Positions 38,746-47,796 of a stretch of 64,000 nt of DNA are shown here, one piece after another (positions within the stretch are counted from its first letter, which is position 1; every line of letters begins with the position of its first letter). The stretch covers positions 2,480,001 through 2,544,000 of the forward strand of contig AP014719.1 of assembly GCA_001549895.1 (NCBI GenBank), in the 5' to 3' direction. The stretch comes from Arthrobacter sp. Hiyo8. Lineage in GTDB: Bacteria; Actinomycetota; Actinomycetes; Actinomycetales; Micrococcaceae. The translations under genes and the position numbers were made by a program. The notes below the pieces were generated by a model. The model was not told where the DNA came from and searched no databases. It saw nothing but the letters and a program-made list of their open reading frames with translations.

Positions 38746-40745
38746 ATGGCGCAAATGGGGAAAACCAAGAATCTTGTCCTGGGGCTTGCCGCCCTGATGA
38801 TCGCCGGCTCGCTGGCCGCTTGTGATGACGGCCGCTCCGGGGCGGAGGGCGCTGCCAAGCAGCTCGCGTCGTCCCTCGCGGCGCTCGACGTCGGATCGCT
38901 CGCCGTCGACGGCAAGGATGCCGCAGCGGCGAATGAACAGCTCAAGGCGGTGTTCGCGGCCCTCGATCCGGCCAAGCCTTCGGTTGAAAGCGGCGCGGTA
39001 AAGCTCGACGGCGACAAAGCCTCGGTTCCGCTCAACTTCACGTGGAAGATCGGAACTGCGGAGTGGAAGTACACCTCCCAGGCCGCCCTGAAGAAATCGG
39101 GCGACAAATGGGCCGTCCAATGGAATTCGGCACTCTTGGAGCCGGATCTTAAGGACGGCGAGGTACTGGACAAGACTGTCATTGCGCCATCCAGGGCCGA
39201 GATCCTTGGCGCAGGGGATGCGAAATTGGTCAGCTACCGTCCGGTGGTTCAGGTGGGCATCGACAAGACCGCGATTGGATCGGCGGATCCCGCGGCTTCG
39301 GCGGCGAAGCTCGCGCAACTGGTCGGCGTGGACGAAGCCGCGTATGTGAAGCAGGTCCAGGCGTCCGGCCCGCAGGCATTCGTCAGTGCCATCACCCTGC
39401 GTCAAGAGGGCCGCACGATCACTGACCAGCAGATTGCTGCGATTCCGGGGGCCCGTGGCATTCCTGATTCCCTGCCTTTGGCACCGACGCGTACCTTCGC
39501 CCGCGCCGTGTTGGGTAGCGTCGCTGAGGCAAGCGCCGAACAGATCCAAAAAGCCGGGGTGCCCTCAAGGCGGGAGATGTCGTAGGGACCGGCGGCCTGG
39601 AGGAACAATACGACAGCCAGCTCCGTGGCCAGGATGGGGTCTCCATCAAGGCCCGGCCGCAAGGCATGACCGACGACCAGATCAAGGCCGCGAAGCCCGA
39701 CCCCCGCCGGGTGCTTTTTGCCGCCGACGCCAAGGCCGGCGATCCGCTGAAGACCACCCTGGATCCGCGCTTGCAACAGCTCGCCGAAGACACCTTGGCC
39801 GGGGTCGGCCCGGCCTCGGCAATTGTGGCGCTCCGCCCCTCGACCGGCGCCGTCCTGGCAGCGGCCTCTGGGCCCGGAAGCAACGGCTACAACACGGCAA
39901 TGCTGGGCCAATACGCTCCGGGTTCCACCTTCAAGATCGTCGATTCCCTCGCCTTGATCCGCAATGGAATGACGCCGGATTCCAAGGTGGAATGCACGCC
40001 GACAATTACGGTGGACGGCCGGACCTTCAAGAACGCCGAAGGCTATCCGGCGTCGTCTCTTGGTTCTGTTGCTTTGCGTGACGCTTTCGCGCATTCGTGC
40101 AACACGGCCTTCATCAGTTCCAGGGACAAGGTCAGCCAAGCCCAGCTCGAGTCGGCGGCAACTTCATTGGGAGTGGCAGTCCAAGCCCCGAAGCTGGGGG
40201 CCGATGCCTTCCTGGGATCCGTCCCGGGAAACGCCGACGGCACCGAGCACGCAGCTTCGATGATCGGCCAGGGCAAAGTGCTGCTCTCTCCCCTCGCCGC
40301 AGCTATCATGGCCGGTTCGGTGGCACACGGCGCGCCGGTGTCGCCGCAACTCGTCCTGAACCCCGGCGCAGCCTCACCCTCCGCGGGTGCCACACCGACG
40401 GCGTCCGGCGCGCCGTCGTCGTCGGCCTCCCTCTCCGCGCCAGCGTCTCCCGCCGCGCCGGCGTCCGACAAACCGGTCACCCCGGCGGAGGCAGCAGCAC
40501 TTAGCGACATGATGAGGGCTGTGGTGACCTCCGGCCACGCCGGTTTTCTCGCCTCGGTGCCGGGGGCGCCCGTGGGCGCGAAGACCGGGACGGCCGAATT
40601 CGGAAACGACAACCCGCCCAAGACGCATGCCTGGATCGTTGCAGTGCACGGAGACCTGGCCGTGGCAGTGTTCGTGGAAGACGGCGGCCTCGGTGCAACA
40701 ACCAGCGGCCCGTTGCTCAAGTCGTTCCTGACCGCGGCCGGCTGA
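38746..40745 (+). CDS. Penicillin-binding protein, MecA_N/transpeptidase type, one frameshift
   Basis: A class B-like penicillin-binding protein. The start MAQMGKTKNLVLGLAALMIA gives a lipoprotein signal ending LAAC, so it is probably lipid-anchored outside the cell. An NTF2-like MecA_N domain (about 30-150) and a dimerisation region follow. The transpeptidase domain has STFK (about residue 394), SCN (about 455) and KTGTAEF (about 612). A Ser/Ala/Pro-rich insert lies just before the last motif. The frame breaks near 39557: GCCGGGGTGCC needs one more G to give QKAGGALKAGDVVGTGGLEE and 2001 bp (666 aa). Confidence 0.88.
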
Positions 40746-40787
40746 GCGTCGCAGACCGCTGACCCACCACCGTCCGATCAGCGCCCT

Positions 40788-41084
40788 GTGAGCATGGGTC
40801 AGCTGCAGTGGTACATGGAGGGCATGAGGCACGCGCGCCTGGCGGCCGTGTTCGGCGTGATCGGAATCTTCTCATTGGGCGTTGTTTTCGGACCCTTGGC
40901 CATTATGCAGGCTAAGAAAGCCGAGGGATTCGGGGTAGCGGCCCAGGATGGAAAGATCCTCGGTTGGGTGGGGATCGGCCTGTTCATCTTATGGGTCCTG
41001 TTTTTCGTTGCCTACATTGTCCTGTTCGCAGCGATCATCGCGAACTTGCCACACACCCCGTACCCGGGCCGCACCGGCTCGTAA
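40788..41084 (+). CDS. Small membrane protein (DUF4190-like)
   Basis: A 98-aa protein from GTG at 40788 with two membrane helices (AAVFGVIGIFSLGVVFGPLA near residues 19-38 and WVGIGLFILWVLFFVAYIVL near 60-79) separated by AIMQAKKAEGFGVAAQDGK. This arrangement is that of DUF4190-type proteins of unknown function. An internal ATG (MGQLQW) two codons later is also possible. It is transcribed after the penicillin-binding protein with a 42-bp gap. Confidence 0.75.
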   Translation: MSMGQLQWYMEGMRHARLAAVFGVIGIFSLGVVFGPLAIMQAKKAEGFGVAAQDGKILGWVGIGLFILWVLFFVAYIVLFAAIIANLPHTPYPGRTGS

Positions 41085-41131
41085 CGGAACATTTCCTGAC
41101 CGCGGCAGGCCCAGCTGCACGGGATTCGCCG

Positions 41132-41183
41132 CGATATGTGAGCGAGGGTCGCCCGAAAGGGGGCGATATGTGAGCGAGCGTCG
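41132..41183. repeat. Family B repeat locus 2
   Basis: Two direct copies, GATATGTGAGCGAGGGTCG (41132-41150) and GATATGTGAGCGAGCGTCG (41165-41183), in the gap before the monooxygenase gene. Confidence 0.8.
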
Positions 41184-41231
41184 CAGGGGGATGGGCGCCC
41201 TCTGGACAGGTATTTCCGGCGGGTGCACACT

Positions 41232-41253
41232 TAATTCAACGCTTGTTGAATTA
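41232..41253. promoter_or_regulatory. Candidate TetR operator
   Basis: A perfect inverted repeat: TAATTCAAC (41232-41240), spacer GCTT, GTTGAATTA (41245-41253). It lies 35 bases before the monooxygenase start. The TetR-type gene at 42564 in the same operon is the natural binder. Confidence 0.75.
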
Positions 41254-41287
41254 GTTGCGGCAATGAAGTTCAACTCCGGGAGTGGCC

Positions 41288-42567
41288 ATGAACCAGCCTG
41301 AAAGCACCACATGCGTCGTCGTGGGTGGCGGTCCCGCGGGGGTGATGCTCGGACTCTTGCTGGCAAGGGCAGGCGTCGAGGTCACGGTCCTCGAAAAGCA
41401 TGCCGACTTCCTGCGCGATTTCCGCGGCGACACCGTCCATGCCTCCACCATCCGGCTCTTGGATGAGCTTGGGCTGGGCGAAGGATTCCGGGCCTTGCCG
41501 CAAAGCAAGCTCGGCAATTTCAAACTCCCGGCGGGCGGCAAGGAAGTGACCCTGGCCGACTTCGACCGCCTCAAGCCGCCTTACGATTACGTAGCCATGG
41601 TTCCGCAGTGGGACCTCCTGAACTTCCTGGTGGACGCCGCCGAGCAGGAACCGCAGTTCACGCTCCGGATGAACACTGAGGCCACGGACCTGCTGTACGA
41701 CGACGGCGGGAAGGTCGCCGGGGTGGCGTACCGCACCCGGGACGCGGCAACCGGCGTCGAAACCGGGACGGGGGAGCTTCGCGCGACGTTGACGGTGGCA
41801 TGCGACGGCCGCGGCTCGGTGCTCCGGCAAAAGGCAGGACTGGTCCCCGCGAGTTCCCCGTGCCGTTCGACACCTGGTGGTTCAGGCTCTCCCGGCACGC
41901 GGACGAGCAGGAACAGTTGGCCTCGATCATGCCCCGCTTCTCCGGTGCCGATGTCCTCCTCAGCCTGACCCGAAAGGATTTTTACCAGATCGCCTACATC
42001 GCGGAGAAGGGCAAGGACCCGCAATTGCGGGCAGAAGGGGTGGAGAGCTTCCGTGCCCGCGTGGCCCGCATCCGCCCGGATCTCGCGGACCGCGTGGACG
42101 AAATCAGCTCGATGGACGATCTCCATTTGCTCGACGTGAAGCTCAACCGGATCAAGCCGTGGCACAAACCAGGTCTGCTCCTCATCGGAGACGCCGCCCA
42201 CGCCATGTCTCCCGCGGGCGGTGTGGGGATCAACCTCGCCATCCAGGATGCCGTCGCCGCTGCCCAGCGCATCGCCCGCCCATTGCTTCAAGGCACCCTT
42301 GGCGAGTCAGATCTCGCTTCGGTGCAGAAGCGGCGATGGTTCCCCACCGTGGTGATCCAGAATGTGCAGCTTGTCATTCAGAAAGCGGTCTTCGGTCCCG
42401 CTGTGAAAGGCCGGTTGATGGGCCCGCCGAGTCCAGTGGTCTTTGTCGCGCTCCACGTTCCTTGGTTCCGGAAACTTCCAGCACTCATGATCGCCTTCGG
42501 CCCGCGGCCGGAGCACGCCCCCGATTTCGCGCGCCGGAAGTCCGCCGTGACGCGGAAGTCGGTGTGA
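41288..42567 (+). CDS. FAD-dependent aromatic monooxygenase-like oxidoreductase, one frameshift
   Basis: Group A flavoprotein hydroxylase type (PheA/UbiH-like). MNQPESTTCVVVGGGPAGVM holds the FAD motif GGGPAG; DGRGSVLRQKAGL is the DG motif, and LLIGDAAHAMSPAGGVGINL is the second FAD-binding motif. The frame breaks near 41848: GTCCCCGCGAG needs one more C to give KAGLVPREFPVPFDTWWFR and 1281 bp (426 aa). ATG at 41288 is chosen over GTG at 41282 for its spacing to CCGGGAG. It overlaps the TetR gene by GTGA and is probably repressed by it. Tetracycline- or rifampicin-inactivating relatives exist, but the substrate is not predictable here. Confidence 0.87.
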
Positions 42568-43169
42568 ACAGGGGGCGCCGCCCCGGACAAGTGAGCAGCC
42601 GGGACGCAGTTCTCAGGGCGGCCCGCGAACAGTTCAGCCGCAAAGGATATGACGCCGCAACAGTCCGGGCCATCGCGGCCGAGGCCGGCGTGGATCCGTC
42701 CATGATCAACCATCATTTCGGCACCAAGGAGCAGCTGTTCATGGCTGCGCTCGAATCACCCGTGGATCCCAAGGACCACGTGTCGGCTGTCTTGAACGGG
42801 CCACGGGAGGACGTCGGGGAGAGGCTGGTGACCCGCTTCCTGACCGTGTGGGACTCGCCAGCGGGGGCAGCCGGCGTCGCGGTTTTGCGCACGGCGATGC
42901 AGCACGAGTGGAGTGCCGCGCTGGTCCGCGAGTTCATCCTGAACCGCGCTATCAAACCGCTTCTTGCGGGCCTGGGGGTGCCTGCGGAAGAGGCCTCGTG
43001 GCGCGGAAACCTGGTGGCATCGCAGCTTTCCGGACTCATCCTGACCCGATACCTCGTCAAACTGGAGCCGATCGCCTCGGCGCCGCACGCCGTCGTCGTC
43101 CGGGCGTTGGGGCCGACAATCCAGCGGTATCTCACTGGCGCGGTTGGTGCGGACCACCTGGGCGGCTGA
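42564..43169 (+). CDS. TetR-family transcriptional regulator
   Basis: The 201-aa protein from GTG at 42564 has the TetR helix-turn-helix SSRDAVLRAAREQFSRKGYD and AATVRAIAAEAGVDPSMINH HFGTKEQLF, then a TetR_C-type ligand domain. Start and preceding stop overlap (GTGA), placing it in the monooxygenase operon. Autoregulation through the palindrome at 41232-41253 is inferred. It is intact. Confidence 0.93.
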   Translation: MNRGRRPGQVSSRDAVLRAAREQFSRKGYDAATVRAIAAEAGVDPSMINHHFGTKEQLFMAALESPVDPKDHVSAVLNGPREDVGERLVTRFLTVWDSPAGAAGVAVLRTAMQHEWSAALVREFILNRAIKPLLAGLGVPAEEASWRGNLVASQLSGLILTRYLVKLEPIASAPHAVVVRALGPTIQRYLTGAVGADHLGG

Positions 43170-43203
43170 GGAGTCCCCCGCGGTCCGTGGGAAGATTGAA
43201 CGC

Positions 43204-44886
43204 GTGGCCCATATTGACGTTTCAGGCATCGACTACTTCCTCTCCGACGGCACCCAATTGCTCAACGGAGTGACATTCAAGGTCCCGGACGGCAGCAAAA
43301 CAGCCCTGATCGGGCCCAACGGAACGGGAAAGACCACCCTGTTCAAGATCATCGCGGGTGACCTTACGCCTGACGAGGGAGTGGTAGGCCGTTCCGGCAC
43401 GATGGGCATCATGCGCCAGTTCGTCGGCCAGGTCCGCGACGAATCCACCGTCCGCGACCTGCTCGTTTCCGCTGCGCCGCCGGCCCTCGCCGCGGCCGCC
43501 AAGGCGGTCGAGGACGCCGAGCTCGCCATGATGGAGCACGACGACGAGCCCACCCAAATGCGGTACGCCCAGGCGATCGTGGACTGGGGAGACGCCGGAG
43601 GGTACGACGTCGAGACCGTCTGGGACGAGGTCTGCATGGCCGCACTGGGCATCCCCTTTGACCGCGCACAGCATCGCCCGGCGTCGAGCCTTTCGGGCGG
43701 CGAGCAAAAGCGGCTGGTGCTTGAGGCGCTCTTCTCCGGACCTGACCAACTGCTGCTCCTCGACGAACCGGACAACTACCTCGATGTTCCCGGCAAGCGT
43801 TGGCTCGAAAGCAAACTCAACGAATCCAAGAAGACCGTCTTCTTCATCAGCCACGACCGCGAGCTGCTCAACAATGCCGCAGGCCGCATCGTGACGCTGG
43901 AACCCGGCATCAACGGCGCCGGCGCCTGGGTGCACGGCGGCGGCTTCGGCACCTATGTGGACGCGCGGATCGACCGCAATGCGCGATTCGAGGAACTGCG
44001 CAAGCGCTGGGACGAGGAGCACCTGAAGCTCAAGGAACTCGTCATCATGTACAAGACCAAAGCGGCCTTCCGCTCGGACATGGCCAACAAATACCAGGCC
44101 GCCCAGACGCGGCTCGCCAAGTTCCTGGAGGCCGGGCCGCCCGAAGCCCTGCCGCTCGAGCAGAACGTGCACATGCGCCTCAAGGGAGGCCGGACGGCCA
44201 AGCGCGCCGTGGTGGCTGAAAAGCTTGAACTCACGGGACTGATGAAGCCGTTCTCCACCGAGATCTGGTTCGGAGACCGGGTCGGCGTGCTGGGTTCCAA
44301 CGGCTCGGGAAAGAGCCACTTCCTGCGGCTCCTGGCCGCCGGTGGCACCGACCCGGAGCGCGAACATTTGCCGGTTTCCGACGTCGAAATCGCTGAAGTT
44401 CCGCACGAAGGCACCGTCAAACTGGGTGCCAGGATCCGACCCGGATTCTTCGCGCAGACCCATTCCCGCCCGGACCTCCTGGGCCGGACGCTCCTGGACA
44501 TCCTGCACCGCGGTGACGAACACCGTTCCGGGCTGGGCCGCGAAGCCGCTTCGGGCGCGCTCGACTCCTACGGGCTGGTGGGCTCGGCCGAGCAGAAGTA
44601 CGAGTCGCTGTCGGGTGGGCAGCAGGCGCGGTTCCAGATCCTGCTCCTCCAGCTCTCCGGAGCCACGCTCTTGCTCCTGGATGAACCCACGGACAACCTG
44701 GACCTGCACTCGGGCGAAGCCTTGGAGCGCGCGATCGACGCGTTCGAGGGCACCGTTCTTGCCGTCACGCACGACCGTTGGTTCGCGAAGTCCTTCGACC
44801 GTTTCCTCGTCTTCGGATCCGACGGCAAAGTCTACGAGTCCGACGAGCCCGTCTGGGACGAGTCGCGGGTAGAGCGGGCGCGCTAG
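43204..44886 (+). CDS. ABC-F family ATP-binding protein
   Basis: ABC-F proteins have two ATPase domains and no membrane part; many act on the ribosome, some giving antibiotic resistance. GTG at 43204 (VAHIDVSGIDYFLSDGTQLL) gives 560 aa. The first cassette has GPNGTGKTT, SSLSGGEQKRLVLEAL and LLLLDEPDNYLD; the second has GSNGSGKSH, YESLSGGQQARFQILLLQ and LLLLDEPTDNLDL. The linker (about 260-320) is rich in charged residues. It is intact. It follows the TetR gene by 34 bp, but no direct link is shown. Subfamily cannot be fixed by eye. Confidence 0.93.
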   Translation: MAHIDVSGIDYFLSDGTQLLNGVTFKVPDGSKTALIGPNGTGKTTLFKIIAGDLTPDEGVVGRSGTMGIMRQFVGQVRDESTVRDLLVSAAPPALAAAAKAVEDAELAMMEHDDEPTQMRYAQAIVDWGDAGGYDVETVWDEVCMAALGIPFDRAQHRPASSLSGGEQKRLVLEALFSGPDQLLLLDEPDNYLDVPGKRWLESKLNESKKTVFFISHDRELLNNAAGRIVTLEPGINGAGAWVHGGGFGTYVDARIDRNARFEELRKRWDEEHLKLKELVIMYKTKAAFRSDMANKYQAAQTRLAKFLEAGPPEALPLEQNVHMRLKGGRTAKRAVVAEKLELTGLMKPFSTEIWFGDRVGVLGSNGSGKSHFLRLLAAGGTDPEREHLPVSDVEIAEVPHEGTVKLGARIRPGFFAQTHSRPDLLGRTLLDILHRGDEHRSGLGREAASGALDSYGLVGSAEQKYESLSGGQQARFQILLLQLSGATLLLLDEPTDNLDLHSGEALERAIDAFEGTVLAVTHDRWFAKSFDRFLVFGSDGKVYESDEPVWDESRVERAR

Positions 44887-44969
44887 CTTCCAGCCGCTTC
44901 CCCTGGGGGCGGCGAGCCCGGGTCCCGATGCGGGCCGGGAACGCACGACGCCGTCCCGCGCCTTGGAAC

Positions 44970-45061
44970 CCTCGCTCACCTATGGCGTGTGATCGCGGAA
45001 CGCTCGCTCACCATTGGTGAGCGAGCATCGGCCGAAAGTGCCCCATAGGTGAGTGAGCGTC
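44970..45061. repeat. Family B repeat locus 3
   Basis: CCTCGCTCACCTATGG (44970-44985), then a palindrome with an 11-bp stem (GCTCGCTCACC / GGTGAGCGAGC, 45002-45026, loop ATT), then CATAGGTGAGTGAGCGTC (45044-45061). It lies between the ABC-F gene and the DeoR-type regulator. Confidence 0.82.
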
Positions 45062-45134
45062 TAAGCCATTCGGCACGCAGGGTGCCTGCCGGCTCACGCG
45101 ACCGGTTTACACGCCGCACCCACGCGGCCATATG

Positions 45135-45149
45135 ATCACCAAAGGTGAT
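45135..45149. promoter_or_regulatory. Candidate operator upstream of the DeoR-type gene
   Basis: ATCACC-AAA-GGTGAT, a perfect 6-bp inverted repeat 25 bases before the regulator start, flanked by TGATCA elements. Possible autoregulatory site; inference only. Confidence 0.5.
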
Positions 45150-45173
45150 GAAATGATCATTTCTGGATAGCAT

Positions 45174-45950
45174 ATGAGCATGAGGACTGCTGACCGCCAC
45201 CGGCTCATTGGCGAGCTGCTGCGCAAGCGCGAAGAGATTACCGTTGACGAACTGGTTGCCGAATGCGGGGCATCGGGGGCCACTATTCGGCGCGACCTGG
45301 AAATCCTCGCTTCCCACGGTGTCCTGCGCCGGGTGCATGGCGGGGCCCGCAGCCTCGTGGACCGCGGCGACAACCCCGGCTACGGGCAGCGCGAACTCGA
45401 GGACCAGGACGCCAAGGAGAGAATCGCCGTCGCCGTCGAACGGCTGCTCCGCGACCGCGATCATGTGTGGCTCGACAGCGGTTCAACGGCAACGGAGATC
45501 GCGCGCCGGCTCGCGCAGCGTGAACTGACCATCATGCCGATGTCCCTACGCGCGGTGGAGTTCCTGGCCACGGACCTTCCCTCGGGACGGCGTCCGGGCC
45601 TCCTGTTGCCCGGCGGCAGCCTGGTTCCCGGAGAGCAGTCATTCCGGGGACCAATGGCAGAGGCCAACATCCGCTCATTGCGCTTTGATGCGGCCATCGT
45701 GACGCCGTGTGCCATCAACCTCAAGGACGGCCTGCTGGCGCACGATCTCGAGGACGCCGCGATCAAGCGGGCAGGCTTGGAATCGGCCAGCCGGGTGATC
45801 GTGGCCTGCACAGGAAGCAAATGGAATGCACAGGCCGTGGCCTTGGTTGCAGCCATGGACGCGGTAGATGTCATTGTGACGGACCGGAAGCCAAGCACCG
45901 AAGAACGCACCCTACTTGAAAATCTCTCCGTGGAAGTTGTGATCGTATGA
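45174..45950 (+). CDS. DeoR/GlpR-family transcriptional regulator
   Basis: DeoR-type repressors sense phosphorylated sugars. The 258-aa protein has the helix-turn-helix ITVDELVAECGASGATIRRD and LEILASHGVLRRVHGGA, then the sugar-phosphate-binding DeoR_C domain with WLDSGSTATEIARRL, and a C-terminal VTDRKPSTEERTLLE. It is intact. It overlaps the MFS transporter by ATGA, so the transporter is its likely partner and target. Confidence 0.93.
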   Translation: MSMRTADRHRLIGELLRKREEITVDELVAECGASGATIRRDLEILASHGVLRRVHGGARSLVDRGDNPGYGQRELEDQDAKERIAVAVERLLRDRDHVWLDSGSTATEIARRLAQRELTIMPMSLRAVEFLATDLPSGRRPGLLLPGGSLVPGEQSFRGPMAEANIRSLRFDAAIVTPCAINLKDGLLAHDLEDAAIKRAGLESASRVIVACTGSKWNAQAVALVAAMDAVDVIVTDRKPSTEERTLLENLSVEVVIV

Positions 45951-47138
45951 CCACCAGCACCCGAACCGCTCCGAACGTCAAGGCCGCGGCAATCGCCACT
46001 TTCCTGGTCTTCGGCATGAACGGGCTGGTATTTGCCAGCTGGGCGGCGCGCATCCCCGCCGTCACCCAGACCCTGCACCTGACGTCCGGACAGATGGGCA
46101 CCCTCCTGCTGTGCACCGCCGTCGGGTCCCTTGTGGCGCTGCCCTCCGCGGGGTGGGTTGTCGGCAGGATCGGTACGGCCAATACCGTCCGCGCAGCCGG
46201 GCTGCTGGCCGCCTCGGCGGGAGCGGCTATTGCCTTCTCGCTGATGGCTGGATCCGTGGCCGGCACCGCCCTGGCGCTGTTTTTCTTCGGTGTGGGAGTC
46301 GGTCTGTGGGACGTTTCGCAGAATATTGAGGGGCCGACGTCGAACATCGCCTCGGGCGCACCATCATGCCGCAGTTCCACGCAGCCTTTAGCGGGGCGCC
46401 TTTGTTGGTGCGCTGATTGGTGCATGGCTTTCCGAGATAGGCGTCGGACTTCCGGAGCACTTGCTGGTCATTGCCGGCGTCGTGGTTCTTCTCACCTTGA
46501 CCGCGCCGCGCTACTTCATGCCCCACGAGACCACGGGAACGGCGCCCGACGACGGCGCGCCCGCCGTGAAGGGTCCCTCCGCCTGGCGGGACTCCCGCAC
46601 CCTGTTGATCGGCGTCGTGGTCCTTGGGGCGACCCTGACGGAAGGCGCCGGAAACGACTGGATCGCTAAGGCATCGGTGGATGGCCTGAATGCTTCCGAA
46701 TCGACGGGCGCCCTGTTGTTCGCGCTCTTCGTGGCGGCGATGACCTTGATGCGTTTCGTCGGCGGCCGTGCGATCGACCGGTTCGGACGCGTAGCCGTGC
46801 TGCGGGTCAGCATGGCCGCCGCAGCGGTGGGCCTGGCTCTCTTCGTTTTCGCGGGCAACCTCGTCCTTGCCGGGGTGGGTGCGGCCCTTTGGGGTATCGG
46901 CGCAGCCCTGGCCTTCCCGATGGGCATGTCCGCTGCTGCCGATGACCCGAAACACGCGGCCGCACGTGTCTCGGTGGTCTCAACCATCGGCTATGTGGCG
47001 TTTCTAGCCGGCCCGCCGCTTCTGGGATACCTCGGCGACCATACCGGTATCCACATGGCATTGCTTGCCATCGGGGTGCCGATCCTGATGGCCCTGTGGC
47101 TGGCCGGCGCCGCGAAGCCCCTCGTTAAAAGCAACTGA
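45947..47138 (+). CDS. MFS transporter (YbjJ-like), two frameshifts
   Basis: A 12-helix major facilitator protein. The start MTTSTRTAPNVKAAAIATFL and first loop FGMNGLVFASWAARIPAVTQ match the YbjJ-like subgroup. The frame breaks near 46330 (GAGGGGCCGAC needs one G, restoring NIEGADVEHRLGRTIMPQFH) and near 46393 (AGCGGGGCGCC needs one G, restoring AAFSGGAFVGALIGAWLSEI). Corrected length is 1194 bp, 397 aa. The stop TGA lies in hairpin repeat A4. It is translationally coupled to the DeoR-type regulator; a sugar-type substrate is inferred. Confidence 0.87.
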
Positions 47139-47181
47139 CTCGCAGTTGTTGTCGTTATGACGCGTCAAAACGACAACAACT
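47133..47181. repeat. Family A hairpin repeat, copy 4 (right arm short)
   Basis: AACTGACTCGC and AGTTGTTGTCGTTATG pair with CAAAACGACAACAACTGC; the outer right arm is missing. The MFS stop codon TGA (47136-47138) is within the left arm. Confidence 0.85.
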
Positions 47182-47190
47182 GCTGGGCCC

Positions 47191-47262
47191 ACGCCGCCAG
47201 GGTTCCCTGGCCGAGGGCCCACAGCCGCAGGGTTCCCTGGCTGAGCTTGCGAAGCTAGGGGG
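47191..47262. repeat. Imperfect direct repeat of CAGGGTTCCCTGG units
   Basis: Two copies of CAGGGTTCCCTGG, at about 47197-47209 and 47228-47240, each followed by C/T-GAG and separated by CCGAGGGCCCACAGCCG. A short reversed motif GCTTGCGAAGC follows. The stretch lies between convergent gene ends next to repeat A4. Confidence 0.6.
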
Positions 47263-47737
47263 CGGCTGGGGACTTGCGAGGCGAGGGTGGCGGTGGGGAC
47301 CGTTGGGTGGCTACAACGAGCGGTGCTACGGGCCGAGGTGGCGGGGGCCGTAGGAATGGCGCTCGGCGATGCCCCGTTGGTGGGAGCTCCGCTCTGCCGA
47401 TTCCGGCCCTGGCCGCCCTGGCCGTTGAAGTTCTGGAACTGGCCGCGGCCCGGACGGGCCTGGCCAGCATCCATGAGCTTGGTGACGCCGACGCCTCCGA
47501 AGAAGCCCACGGCGACGAGAAGCACGGCAAGGAGGATCTGCGTCAGACGGCCCATCTGGAAGCGCTTCTTGGGCACGAACGGCTCGGGCGCCTGAGGTTG
47601 GCCCAACCCTGCCCGGTGGGTTCCTGGCCGGTGGCCTGCAGGACCGCGGTGGGCTGTCCGGCGTGGGGCTGCTGGGTGTAGGGCTGCTGGGGCTCCGGCT
47701 GGTTCGTGGTGCCGGGCTCCGGTGCTGAATAGGACAT
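47255..47737 (-). CDS. Small membrane-anchored protein, 3' end uncertain
   Basis: From ATG at 47737: a Pro/Gln-rich cytoplasmic start (MSYSAPEPGTTNQPEPQQPY), then one membrane helix GRLTQILLAVLLVAVGFFGG, then a Gly/Gln/Asn-rich outer tail (GRGQFQNFNGQGGQGRNRQS). The frame breaks near 47606 (CAGGGTTGG needs one G to give GQGLGQPQAPEPFVPKKRF). The 3' end is unclear: the reading frames suggest further missing bases, and a stop at 47255-47257 in another frame is my best guess. It is the last gene of the efflux operon; function unknown. Confidence 0.55.
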
Positions 47738-47796
47738 TTGTAGATCTCCTGTTGGCTGTTTCTTTTTTGAGTTGCTGGGGGTGGACGTGTGGGCGG

